A stretch of DNA of 64,000 bases from NCBI GenBank assembly GCA_025200525.1, contig CM045762.1:110830734-110894733 (forward strand). The letters run 5' to 3'. Under the pieces are notes generated by a model. It was not told the DNA's origin. It ran no database searches and saw nothing but the letters and a program-made list of their open reading frames with translations. Positions 1 to 11,180 of this stretch are shown here, in pieces (positions within the stretch are counted from its first letter, which is position 1; each line of letters starts with the position of its first letter). The translations under genes and the position numbers were made by a program. Origin of the DNA: Camellia lanceoleosa (Eukaryota > Streptophyta > Magnoliopsida > Ericales > Theaceae).

Positions 1-1875
1 TAGGTTTTTCTAGGTAAATCACAGAGGATTTACATGGTAGTACTTGGAAAACAAAGGTCAACTATAATGGAAGGACTGAAAATTATGAGGATGGCTAGTC
101 TTCGGTTGCTAATTTGGACTAGACCATCTAGTCTTTTTAGTGGGCCTATATTTTGGTTCTAGTTCAATGATTTAAATTTTCACATGAGTTCGTCAAGTAA
201 ATTATTTATATTTAAAAATTAAATTGATCAAATAATCATAATTACATGTTTGAATTAATTGTTTATTAAAGAAAATGAACAATTATATTTAAAATTACAC
301 TCATCGTCCTTTCTTTGCATACAAAATTGATCAAAATATATAATTATTGCTTCTGATCAACTTAATTTTTTGTAAGAATAATTTACTCAAATAATTTTAA
401 AATGTAAATGTTTCAAATCATTGAATTTAAGTCAAGAGAAATAAGCCAACTAAAAAGACTGCTCAAATTTACAAACTTAAGAGGAGCCTATCTCGAAAAT
501 TGTATATCTCCTTTTTTAAAGAAAAGAAACCATAGATGGTGTTGACTCGGTAATTCCCATTCCTACCAACTTCCAAAAACAAATGGGTGATTAATTAATT
601 ATTTTGTTATTAGTTGGATTTGAACGTAATGGTTTGGTTTATAATAATTTTCATATTATAAGTGTTGCTAAACACCAAAGGCATGATTGGTTAAGCTTTT
701 ATTTTATTTGTTTATGTGTTTTTTAAAAAATTTAGCTATTAAAAAAAAGAAAAGAAAAGAATTTCTGAAATTTTTTTGTAAACAGTTTGCCAATATTTTT
801 TTTTATTATTATTATTTGAAAAATTTTAAAAAAATACAACCAGACATGGCCAATTTTTGCATCTCTTTTGAGATTTTGAAAATTGCAAAGAGTAAGAAAT
901 TGTTAAAATCAAGAAAGGTAAGAAAGTCAAGTCAATTTAAAGGTAAAAATAATTACAGGCATATATAAATAGGGGTCTGATTTCTCTATAATTGTCATAT
1001 TTTCTCTGTAATAAATGTGATTATGCATAGATTCCATCAACATTTTCTTTGCAAGTTCTAATGTGATCGATTTCTTTGTTTTAATTTAATTATTTTTTTT
1101 ATTTGTTTGTAAAAGGTGTGAACTGTGGGCCCATAAAGGTGCTGGGCTGATTGGCATGGTGGACATAACCAAATCGGTGGAATGTTTTCATAATGATCTT
1201 AGTTTTTTTTTATTAATTATTTTTTTTAAATTTATTTTTAAACTTCTGATGTACCTAAAAAAAAATAATGATCTTAGGTGTTGCATTCCGTTAGTATGTA
1301 TATATATTTGATTAATATGTATTTAAATGAAATAAAATAAAATGATAAAATACAAATATTATTTCATTTTGAAAAAGTATTAGGATTTTGTATATATTTA
1401 AAAGAAATAAAATCCATCATAACTCATGAAAAATTAAATAAAAAAGGGTTAATTACACCAACACCCCTCCACTGTTAACAAATATCACTTTATCCCTTTA
1501 TATATAAACTCGTACATTTTGATCACCTCAACTTCAAAAATCTTATAATTACATGATTTTTTAGAGGTGGTCTAAAAAGGATGAAAGTGATGCATTTTCA
1601 TAATTGAAAAGGTCAAGTGATATTCATTAATAGTTAAGGGAATAGTGCTATAATTAACAACTAACATATATAATTGTTCACATAAAATTTAGAGATCATG
1701 TTTTAAAATTTTTAGGCATTTTCCTTTCTCATTTTAGTTAGGTTCATTTCCTACCATATGGTCACAATATGAACTCGAGCTAAACTCGAGCAATATAAAG
1801 CGTAAGAACACTAATGCTTGAGTTATAAGCTTGAGATTTCTTTTTGCACTAGTGAATAAGCTTAAGATTACATGT
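1..1875. other. AT-rich flank without a recognised gene
   Basis: Low-complexity, AT-rich DNA to the left of arm A. The only long open frame (687-968) is Lys/Phe-rich and reads through homopolymer runs, so I do not call it a gene. A TATA-like string lies near 962-972, but nothing recognisable follows it. Apart from the MITE at 1448-1658 I see no other structure. If the inverted duplication continues past the Ogre/Tat-like insertion at 38185, this flank could have a partner outside the window. Confidence 0.6.
1448..1658. mobile_element. MITE-like element with long terminal inverted repeats
   Basis: The left end (GTTAATTACACCA..., 1448 to about 1490) matches the reverse complement of the right end (about 1615-1658) over roughly 43 bases with scattered mismatches. 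Both ends share GTTAATTA, an ACT.TTAA core and AATATCACTT. It is about 211 bp with no coding capacity, which fits a non-autonomous DNA transposon. I could not define a target-site duplication, so the superfamily is open. Confidence 0.65.
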
Positions 1876-1899
1876 ATCATATCATGTTACTTGCATAAA

Positions 1900-1907
1900 T
1901 ATATATA
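1900..1907 (+). promoter_or_regulatory. Possible TATA box of the polygalacturonase pseudogene
   Basis: TATATATA lies about 240 bases upstream of the putative start codon at 2149 and is kept in arm B near 38151-38158. The surroundings are AT-rich, so the match could be chance, and no other promoter element is clear. Confidence 0.3.
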
Positions 1908-2525
1908 CAACCCAAAATCCAACTGATAACCAACATCAGTTATAGCTTTCACAACAAACTAGTGAAAGGCTTAAAAAAAAGAGTTGTAAAACTAAAGCGT
2001 GGCAAAAAGTTTGATTTTCAAATTTTTGGCCAAGGCATTCTACTGTTAACCCTACTCTATATAATATGTCTCAAAAAATCTATATTTTTCACTAAGCATA
2101 AATTTTTTTATTTTATTTTATAAATCTTCATTTGGTTACTTGTATACAATGGTGAGAAATGCTTCCACCACTTACAAACTAAAAACCATGATTTCCATTC
2201 TTGCAAATAATTTGTTTTCTTCTTTCTCTTGATGTATGTGTGTATGCATTAGTGCAAAACTGTGTATGTCTGAGGATACACTTTGATGTTTTTCTTGCAG
2301 GAGCTATTTGGCATTCTTATGGTATATTGCATTGCTACATTTGGCTTAGGCATTCAAGTAGAAGATGTTGGAACATTAGACACTTTAAATGTGGTTGATT
2401 ATGGTGCAGTTGAAGATGGTGAAATAGATGATTCACTAGTATATCTTCAAACCAATTCTGTTGAAATAAATAATGCCATTTGCTAATAGCTAAAACATTT
2501 AGAGCAAGACAATGTTAAATGTGTA

Positions 2526-2559
<34 letters not shown>

Positions 2560-2761
2560 TGAAAAAAATTATGGTTTTTTTTTAACTTTTTTTTTTATGG
2601 AAAAAAAAAAAAAAAAAAAAAAAAAATTTAAAAGAAAAATAAAAATGAAATTTGAGTTGTGAGTAATGTAATTGTTGACTTTTGGTGAATAGTGTTAACT
2701 TTTTAACTTTTTGAGTAACTTTTTGACTTTTTGACTTTTTTGAAAGATCCCAAACAAGGCC
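2526..2761 (-). mobile_element. 236-bp insertion with 10-bp target duplication (SINE- or MITE-like)
   Basis: It is flanked by perfect 10-bp copies of TAAATGTGTA (2516-2525 and 2762-2771). Arm B carries the empty site with a single copy. On the minus strand it starts GGCCTTGTTTGGG and ends in a long A run, as a retroposed SINE would. The GGCCTTGTTTGG end and the 10-bp duplication also resemble Mutator-type MITEs, but no matching inverted end is seen. It has no coding capacity. Confidence 0.8.
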
Positions 2762-3052
2762 TAAATGTGTATATCAGAGTAAGATGGTCCTATGTCCAAA
2801 TACCAAAACCTAATTAAAAATAATACAATGAGTAAGCACGCGTAGCATGCTTTTGTGGTGCACATGAACAAGAATGTTGAGGTAAGAAATAACAATATTT
2901 TTTCTTTTAGTTTTTAATGCTTTAAGACTAATTGGTTGTTAAACATACCTAGTATCGTGTGTGAATGACTGGAAATTTTTATCAATTCTTATTTGAGGAA
3001 AGAAGATCAGTGAGAAGTAAGAGAAAGAGAGGCTAGAAGTGGATTCGTATGA

Positions 3053-3055
<3 letters not shown>

Positions 3056-3095
<40 letters not shown>
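3056..3095. repeat. (GA)n microsatellite
   Basis: About 40 bases of GA dinucleotides lie in the LINE leader. The arm B copy near 37227-37251 is shorter, so the tract has changed length since the duplication. Confidence 0.9.
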
Positions 3096-3100
<5 letters not shown>

Positions 3101-3659
3101 CTCAGACCAGAAGAAGTAAATGATAATGGGTCAAGGATATGGGGAAGAAAAAGGTAAGCAAATTCCTTAGTAACAGGCAGTTTAAAAAATCATCATCATC
3201 ATCACCCCTTCATAAAACCTTGCCGATCACCACTGCTATAGCTATTGTTGCCAATTATTGTTGCCACCACTAGCCCTACCGGTCACTATCAATCATTTCC
3301 TCTCAAATAGCCACCGCTCGCCGATTTGTTTCGCTATCTCAGGTGGTGCTCCCTCATAGAAAACAATCATCATCTAAGAAAAGTCGATAAGAAAACCAAC
3401 CGTTTGGAAACAAATGGCTACCATCGTTAGCGACGACTGATTAGACTTTCAACTCTACCATCCATTAACATTCGAGTAAGGCCTTTACCATCCTCTCTGA
3501 CCTTTCTGATGTCAATTGGGTTTTGTGATTTGGGAAAAGCCAAGGGTGGGAGCTAGTCCTGATTTTCCAAGTTAAAAATTTTAGCACTCCATCTGTTTGA
3601 TAAAATGCCTCAGTGAAAATGTAATGGCATAAGGAGGAAATGGAGGTTGGAATCCGATA

Positions 3660-5181
3660 GTGAGGCGGCAGATAGGAGGTGGAGCTCAAGGCAGGGAAGC
3701 TAAGCATGGACTGTTCACTATATTTGTGGATAATTTACCTATAGTTATGGATGCTAAAACTATGTTCAAACTTTTCACACAATTTGGCATAGTAAAGGAT
3801 GTCTTTATACCCTTCAAAAGAAGCACAATGATGAACTCAAGATTTGGATTTGTGAGATTTGATTGCCCTGTAGCAGCAAACATTGCCATTCAAAAAGTGA
3901 ATGGTCTGTTGGTAGATGAAAGGGTGCTAAAAGTTAAAAAAAGCTACCAATGACAGGAGCAACATAGATAAACAGAGTGTGAGAGAACCCCATACCATCA
4001 GAAGACCTCCTGAAACTAATAGAAACAGGGGTGAAGTTTCTTATACAGGCCTAAGATAGTTTGTTGAAGTAGTAAAAGGGGACACACCCACTGTTGCTAG
4101 GAAAGCAAGTTTGACCATAAAAGCCAATGAAGTTGGTCATGGATGGCTCTATGATAGTGTAATAGTTAGGCTTAATACTGAATACTCTACTATTAACATT
4201 GAAAATGTCTTGAAGGAGAAAGGTTTGGATCAGGTAATGGTCAAAAAAGGGGGAGGACGAGATATAGTATTAACCTTCAAATCTCAAGAGGAGTTGAAAT
4301 CAAATATTTGCAATATCAAAGAATGGTTTAAGGAATGGAGTCAGTTTGTGGTGAAATGGAAGCCAGGATTTTATCTTGACCAAGAGAGATGTGTGCGGTT
4401 GAGGTGTTTTGGCATACCCTTAAATCTCTGGAATAGGGGCACACTCAACAACATTAGAAGTGTGAGGGGTACTGTTCTTAGCTTGGATCGAGATATTTGT
4501 CAACTAAAGTCCTTCTCCCATACCAGAATCAAAGTGGCTACATCTTGTATGGAGATTATTAACAAAACTTTATTTTTGGAGTGCAAGGGTAAACTACATC
4601 CCATTCTTGTGTGTGAAGATCATTTAGCAGAGTTTTGTAACAAGAAGCACCATCGCTTGAAAGAGTACAACTCTAACAAAATCTGCGGTAGTGTTGTGGA
4701 AGGATCAATTCCAGAGAAGTGTTATAAGGAGAAGGAGGTAAAAAGTGTGATGGAGGTAAACACAGTTGTTGAGGAGTCAAAGTGGGATAGAGGTTTGAGC
4801 AGAGAAGAGGAAGTATGTACCAAGGAGGTAGAACAGAGGACAGGGCCTAGTGATTTCCATTTGGAAGAGGAGGAAAACACAGTTGTAGAAGAGACCATGT
4901 TAGAGGAGCCAGTGCACAGACCAAAACTTATTGTTGAGCAAGTCTTTACACCTAGTTTTCTCAGAAGCTTCAGTGGATCTAGAGATGGAATTGGGCTTGA
5001 TATCAATATTGAAGTGGATTTGGCCCAAGCACTTAGTAAGAATTTAAATGGGAAGGGATTTCTGAGCCTAAATCATTCAGGCTTAGGTAGGCAACCTACT
5101 TCTGTCCTAAAACTCCTGCGGAATGAGAAGAAAAAAAAGAAAGAAGAAGGTTCAGGTAGAGGGGTTCACCAGCTTTGCTAG
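3660..5181 (+). pseudogene. LINE ORF1-like protein (RRM + DUF4283-like), frameshifted, arm A
   Basis: The N-terminal frame (3660-3953) has an RNA recognition motif: RNP2-like IFVDNL at about residue 22 and RNP1-like SRFGFVRF about 37 residues later. A seventh A in the run near 3937 shifts the frame (arm B has six). The protein then resumes at 4111 and runs to 5181. That part has the DUF4283-type pattern WSQFVVKWKPGF...RLRCFGIPLNLWNRG, then an acidic, low-complexity C-terminus. Such proteins act as RNA-binding ORF1 of plant L1 retrotransposons. The usual zinc knuckle is not seen. A further frame change follows 5181, with C-terminal-like sequence in the next frame to about 5510. Confidence 0.8.
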
Positions 5182-5703
5182 ACTTCGTGGGCATAAAGTT
5201 GCAGCAGTCAACAAGCACACTTCTAAGTCTGTCATCTTCAGACCAGCAGCAGCTACGAAGCACATTCAGATCTGTCTGAGGGTGTTACTAGTCCGAACAA
5301 TATTCTCCTCAATGAAGCTAAAGCCACTATATAATTGGGAAAATCTCTTGGGATCAATTTCAATGGGACAGAAGATAATGTTCTGAACAAGATTATTGAG
5401 CTAGAGCTAAAAGACAAAAAGAGATCCAAATAGGAGGGTTAGGTCTAAGAAGATATAGGATGGCAACAAGTAAGCATAGCTGGAGCATTCAGTGGGTTCT
5501 AAACAACTGTTAAGCTTGTTTTTGGGTGGTAGCAACAAGTGTTTATGGTCTTGTGAGCTAGTGTTGGTTTTTCACCAACACTTTGCTTGGTTTCCCTTTT
5601 TTCCTTTTTTCTTTCTCATCCTTATTGATGTATTCTCATATGTAATGTATGGTTTCTCCATCAATAAATATTTTATTTGCTTATCAAAATTCTTGTTTTA
5701 GGA

Positions 5704-7797
5704 TCCTCACAAGATCATGGTATGTTAGTGAAAGAAAGGGAGTGGTTATAGCGTTTCTGGTTTAGAACCGACCCATTTTGTATTGTGGAATCGGGTTTCA
5801 TACCCTCATATGGTTGTTCATGTCTTTTTCCTCTTATTCTTCCTTAAATTTGGTTATGGAATTATGTTGGTCTTGTTTGGAATAGGTTGGTTGCTTGATT
5901 TTCGAATCTTTGTTGCCTAGATTTTTGTTCTTCCACTCGAGCGGCACTTCTTGCGCTCAAGCGAGCTTTGCAAATTCTCAATATTTTTGCAGACCTGCAA
6001 AATAATGAAAGAATGTATTCTATGGTCGAGCTGCCAATCTTGAGCTCAAGCGATGTCTTTCGTCTGCAAAACTTCTAAAAGTGTGTATTTTGTGCTCAAG
6101 CGTCACTTCTGGCGCTCAAGCAGAACAATGCATCTAGCGCTCGAGCGTCACTTTTTGCGCTCAAGCAGACTGCGTGTATATCAATTCATGAAGATGACTT
6201 TTTACTGCACTTTTTCATTTCTCCTTCTCTCTAAAACTTTCAAACAACCTAGATCTTGAGTCTCTCTCTCTAAAACACACATTCTCTCTACATTTTTACC
6301 TAGATCCATTGGGTTCTTCACCCTAGTGCCTTTGAAAAAAACTTAGAGCATTCCTAGAGCTCCGTTTTGATCCAATTGGAACTTGGTTTCGGCATCATTG
6401 AAGTTTCCACCTTGCTTTACTTGTCTTCTAAGCTTGAGGTAGGAATTTTCTACACCTTCTTACAGGTTTTAACTTGGTTATTTGTTGTTGTGTAACAATG
6501 CTGAGTTTTGGGAGTATTTTGGACAAACCTAAGGTTTGGGATGTAAAACTCAAAAGAGAGGTTTCTAGTGAACGTGCTATAAATAGTGATGGGGCTTAAA
6601 AATGAGGTTATATTGTGCCATAATAGTTGATTTTGGCATTTGGGTTGGTATGTAGGAAAGGGAAGTTAACGTAAAATAGTTCAAGTATTTATTTTGTATA
6701 AATAAATGAAATTGGTATCATTAATATGAAATTGGATGAATGTTGATGTAAACGGTGGAATTGGATATGCATTATCCCACACTTTTGGAAATTTGAATAC
6801 ACTATATGTCTTGGCATTTAATAGCTGTTTAGAAATATCTGTATTGGGCTATCAGTGGAGGATAGGCATGATTGTTGTAGAAATTGCATGAGGATTAGAT
6901 AAATTGAACCTAATCTCTTGGTGGTCGTCATTGAATATGACTAAGTTCTGAATACATTGTATATGTATGATTGTTTGGGAGGAGAAAGAGGATCTACTCC
7001 ATTGTGTGGGAGGAGATAGGGGATAGACTCCATTGAACTAAGTTGGCCTATGTGTCCTGGGTGAAAGTCCCAAAACCGCGCGTATATATGGATGCCGATC
7101 CCGCGAACAAATTTTTCGTAAAATGACAATTTGAAGTGCTTGTGTGATGATTGTGTTAATTTGGGAACCACTGAGTTGTAGTCTCAGATGGGTTGTTTGA
7201 AAGATAATGAAATTGGCTCATGAATTGAGATGAAATGATCTAACCAGAATTGATGACAAAGAAAAAGGATTGAGTTATAAATTTTGGTACTTTATGATGA
7301 TATAGAATGTAAATGTTTTCTCACTAGCATTGCAAATGCACATTGTACTTACATCTTTGTTAAGATTTATATACTGTGTTAGATTGTTCTTACTGGGTTT
7401 CGGCTCACCCTATTTGGGAAAATCATTTTCAAGTGTTGATGATATGCCTCCGCTAAGGCAGTAGCTCGGAAGGAGTTTGGAGCACGGGCTTCACTTTTGT
7501 GCTTATTTGTATAGCTAAGGGCTTGAATTGTATAGAGTTAGACTCTCTTTTGTTGTAACCAAGCAAAGACTTAGAAAGATGTAAGCCTTTATGGCATATA
7601 ATTATCTATTTAACTTTCATTCCTATTTACTACTTGTAACACATGCTGTGGATTCTGGATGAACTATTTATGAATGTATATCGCATGTGTCACTTTCGTA
7701 TATCAAGTCAGACTAATGAAATATTATAATTTTGATCATGTTGTCTTGTGTCAATTATGTTAGGTTGGATTATTGTAATTATTTTCGGGGCGTTACA
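5704..7797 (+). mobile_element. LTR (solo or truncated) in polygalacturonase intron 1, arm A
   Basis: It ends TTTTCGGGGCGTTACA at 7797, a typical plant Ty3/gypsy LTR terminus, and is followed by GTGTT. The 5' terminus is not certain. It may be TGAATGACTGG at about 2962, preceded by GTGTG, in which case the LINE is inserted inside this LTR. It contains a CTCGAG-rich block, pyrimidine-rich stretches, partly repeated units near 6950-7040 and the phrase CTTACTGGGTTTCGGCTCACCC near 7390. There is no internal region or second LTR, so it is probably a solo LTR. Confidence 0.7.
5935..6175. repeat. Cluster of CGCTCGAGCG-type palindromes
   Basis: Repeats of CTCGAGCG / GCGCTCAAGC with spacers such as GGCACTTCTTGC occur about ten times in 240 bases, in direct and inverted form. 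Many copies are decayed to CTCAAGCG, as expected from CpG deamination. Arm B (34155-34400) retains more intact CTCGAGCG copies. Confidence 0.85.
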
Positions 7798-7932
7798 GTG
7801 TTGCTAAAATATTAGGTTCTAATTATATATTTATCATAATCAAACGACGTATTATATTAATAAATAAACAAATTTCTTTTCAAAACATTCTAATAAAAAA
7901 AATTCCCAGTTGAGCAGTAGAAACTCAAACCC

Positions 7933-7957
7933 ATTATTATTATTATTATTATTATTC
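7933..7957. repeat. (TTA)n microsatellite
   Basis: A short trinucleotide run lies in intron 1 between the LTR and exon 2. It is present in arm B at about 32369-32391. Confidence 0.85.
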
Positions 7958-8490
7958 GAACTGCCACACATTATTAACATTGTCCAGTAGTACCCATTTT
8001 TGATCTTTCTTAGGCCAACATGGCTTGGTAACCTGATGAATTGCAAAAATTAAAAGAAGAAAAAGAGAATAGATTTTTGACCTTATTGTTCTATATATAT
8101 ATGCATCAAAAGGCATTTGTGAAAGCATCCAGAGATCTATATAAAGCAACTGGAGGGATGCCCAAACTTATCATACCAGCAGATATGACTTTCTTGTTGA
8201 TGCCTACGACCTTCCAAGGTTTATGCAACTCTAGTACTATTAATGTTTAGGTATTAGTGAGAGTTTTATCTACAACACTCGAGATTTTTGTTCTTTTATA
8301 TGTTTTGACTAAGCACAAAGGAATTTTTTTTGTTGCATTTTTTTTTTTCATTTTCTATCTTTTATTTTGTTGCATTTTTTTTTTCATTTTCTATTACGCT
8401 GTAAAAGTATTCATTTTTTTTCTTTCTTTTTACTATTATTTTTTGAAAGGGCAAGTTGAAGGTCATATTGTTGCATCTAGCTCTCTTTCT

Positions 8491-8564
8491 CAATGGCTGG
8501 AGTACAACAACATACAAAATTGGCTTTCAATGGCTGGAGTACAACAACATACAAAATTGGCTTT
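8491..8564 (+). repeat. 37-bp tandem duplication inside exon 3, arm A only
   Basis: Two identical 37-base units (8491-8527 and 8528-8564) each begin CAATGGCTGGAGTACAACAA. Arm B has one unit. The length is not a multiple of three, so the duplication shifts the reading frame of exon 3. Confidence 0.95.
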
Positions 8565-9389
8565 CTTTCTCATTTGTGAATGGCCTTATCATCAATGGAG
8601 GTGGACAAATCAATGGACAAGGTTCAATTTGGTGGTATAGTTTTATGATGTTGCTGATTTGGTGTGTAATCGAATTTATTGTGACCCGATTTTTCTTTTC
8701 CTTTTTATTTTCTGTTTAATTTGTTGGAATTTTTTGCCAAATATGAAATGGGAAAAAATTACTATTTTTACCTTTCTCTTTTTCTAGATGAGGATTGTAA
8801 TGCCCCAAAATGCTACAGTAAACCCAATCCTTAAAGCAGATGAATTATAAAAATAATATGCTTTTATTCATCAGAGTTCGTTTTCAAAAGTTAACACATA
8901 TATTATACATTCACAAATGTTCATCCTGAATCTACAGCATGTGTTGCAATGCTAAGAGAATTAAAAAATAGTCATATGCCTTATAGGTTTACATCTTTCC
9001 AAGTCATGGCTTGGTTACACAAAAGTGAGCCTAGCTCAAAACATTTTCAGCCCTTGGCTATAAAAAAGAATATAACAAAATAAAGAAGCTCTTGCTCCGA
9101 AAAGTCCCTCCAAGCTATTGCCCTGGCGTTGGCATGTCACCAGCAACTGAAAATAGTTTTTCCCAAATAGGGTGAGCCAAAGCCCAGTAGAAATAATCTA
9201 ACACAATATATGTAACAACCGCATCCTTTAATCCATTGGGGAGTGTATTTAATTCCCTTATTTTCATTTTTGGGAGTCTTTGGAGTTGTTGAATGTTGAT
9301 TTTAGAGGAGTATGATCCGATTTAAACTTTTTGGGTTTGTTTGTTTGCACTTGTTCTTGTCAAAAAGTTGTTTGGGAACTTAGAAAATC

Positions 9390-9690
9390 TATTCTGGGGT
9401 CGACACCAGCCTTCCTAAGGGTCGACCCTTATCTATTGGTGAAGTTTCTAGAAGTGTGGCTGGAATATAGCGTCGACACCAGCCTTGGTGGTGTCGACAC
9501 CTGCCTCTTGTTGCTATCCACAAGGGTCGACACCAGTTTGGAAAGGGTCGACGCTTGTATATTGCAAAATCTGTGTGTTGATTGCTGGAAAATAGGGTTG
9601 ACCCTTCCTGTCTAAGGGTCGACACCTTGCATGTTGCACATATTGCTTTTCTTCCTGGAGGGTCAACACCCCTGCCCGAAGGGTCGACTC
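9390..9690. repeat. Cluster of GGGTCGAC palindromes in solo LTR
   Basis: About ten copies of GTCGAC within GGGTCGACAC/GGGTCGACCC phrases occur in 300 bases, some decayed to GTCAAC or GTTGAC. The block lies 100-400 bases upstream of the TATA box at 9788. The same block is in arm B at about 30710-31010. Confidence 0.9.
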
Positions 9691-9787
9691 TTGTGTGTAA
9701 TTTTCAACTTTTTGGGTTGGTTTGGGCCCTACTTTTGAGGGGTTTTGAACCTATTATTTTATTGACCTTAGGACTACTTCTCTGCTA

Positions 9788-9797
9788 CTATAAATAG
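9788..9797 (+). promoter_or_regulatory. TATA box of the 9211-12333 LTR
   Basis: CTATAAATAG is followed within about 40 bases by a pyrimidine-rich stretch with TCTCTCTC, a common arrangement at LTR transcription starts. It is conserved in arm B as CTATAAATAG on the minus strand near 30602-30611. Confidence 0.65.
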
Positions 9798-10639
9798 GCT
9801 TCAAACATATTTTATTTCACTTTTTCTCCTCTTTCCTCTCTCTCAAACCGTGAGTTCTCTTCTCTCTCTCTCTAAAACACAAACTTTTTCACTTAAATCT
9901 CTAGATCTACTCACATGGAGTGATCTTTTCACCATGGTCCTTTGAGAAAGAGTGTAGATCTCGTCGAGGGCTTCCTTTTGGTCCTATTGGTTCATGGTTT
10001 TGTCGCCATTGATTTTTGTGTCGTCATCTCTTGGCTTCAGGAGCTAAGGGTTTTTAGTTCTCTTTCAATATCCTCGTTTATGGATAGAATTGTGGTATTT
10101 TGTTTATATAAACACAAAAGTTTATATTTTTATGCATATTGTGATGAATCATGAGATTGGGGGTTAGGGTTTGAAGGGAGATGGGTTAAGATCTTGGGTC
10201 ATGAGTTTGGGTGTAAAAGTAATAGAAGGGTTGGAATAAAATGTGTTTTGTGAAAAGTTTTAACTTCTCTTAAAAACTCTAGTTTGGCTCATGATGATGG
10301 TTAATGGTTTTGCTTCAATTGATAGTAGAATCATGAAATTGAAGTGTTAAATTACACATGTACAAGTTTAATTGAAATTTTAAAAAGTTTGCAAATTTAT
10401 GTAAAAGTTGGATTGAACCCTCAATGTTGATGTTTTAAATTATGTTATAACGTGAACCAAACTTGGGGGAAAATAAATTACTAATGATATGGATGATATG
10501 AGCTTTGTGTTGTAATGGTTGTGTTGAATCTTGTTGTGTGTTATGTGAATTGTGTTGGGTTATGTGGTGTTAAGTTGGTTGAGTTGTGTTGTGTGGAATT
10601 GAGTTTGTGTTGGGTTGTGTTGTGGTTGGTACCCATGCG

Positions 10640-11180
10640 GGGAGTTGAAAAATGGTTTTTCGGTGCCCACAACTGTCCGTATCATAGTTGGTAAATGTGG
10701 GGGATTGTCTTAAAAATTAAAAAAACAAAATGGTTTTTCAGTCCCCACAACCGTCTGTATAATAGCTGGTAAATGTGGAGGTGGTTTGAATTCAAGGTGC
10801 CTGATTGCTTGGTCTAGGCTTATCGCTAGACGAATGTGGAAAAAGTTTTTTTGGGTGTCCACACAATCCTGCCATATTGTAGTCGGTGAAAGTGGAAAAA
10901 TAATTTTTAGGTGTCCACACAGTTCTGCCGTATTGTAGCCGGCAAAAGTGAAAAAACGAATGGTTTTCGAAAATGTTTTGGGTACCCACGTCTTGCCATA
11001 TAATAGCCAGCAAATGTGGGGGATGGTTTTAAGAAGCTGAAAATGGTTTTCGGAAAAAGATATGGTTTTTGAGAAAATGATTTTTGGGATTTCACTTCTC
11101 GCTATATAATAGCCGGCAAAAGGTGGAATGTGCTATGAATTGGGTGGCCGTTATCCCGCCGTATCAAGCCGGTAAAATGT
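10640..11180. repeat. Tandem repeat block within solo LTR
   Basis: Degenerate units of roughly 65-90 bases share the phrases GTCCACACA.TTCTGCC, GTATTGTAGCCGGCAAA and GTGGAAAAA. Arm B has lost most of the array. Its junction joins ATGTGGGGGATTGT to a similar ATGTGGGATGT further on, consistent with recombination between short similar strings. Confidence 0.8.

Larger units (their letters stand above)
3000..5687 (+). mobile_element. Complete ORF1-only LINE insertion, arm A
   Basis: It is bounded by a 16-bp target duplication. The 3' copy (5688-5703) reads AATTCTTGTTTTAGGA. The 5' copy (2984-2999) has two changes, but the arm B 5' copy is identical to the arm A 3' copy. The 3' end has an AATAAA-like signal and a short TTATCAAAA tail, as in plant L1 elements. 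The 5' part has a GA tract and a leader of about 560 bases before the ORF. Inside is one long frame with RRM and DUF4283-like domains, then directly a 3' UTR. No endonuclease or reverse transcriptase frame is present, so the unit depends on other LINEs or is a retrocopy of an ORF1-type transcript. It lies in intron 1 of the polygalacturonase or inside the LTR that ends at 7797. Confidence 0.85.

Noticed and set aside
687..968. 93-codon Lys/Phe-rich open frame
   Set aside because: It reads through A and T homopolymers in AT-rich DNA and has no motif or codon structure of a gene.
962..972. TATATAAATAGG promoter-like string
   Set aside because: It is a good TATA match but no gene or LTR follows. 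AT-rich context makes chance likely.
5552..5600. GTGTT near 5561 as the left target duplication of the LTR ending at 7797
   Set aside because: This copy lies inside the LINE 3' UTR, which is bounded by its own 16-bp duplication, so it cannot mark the LTR edge.
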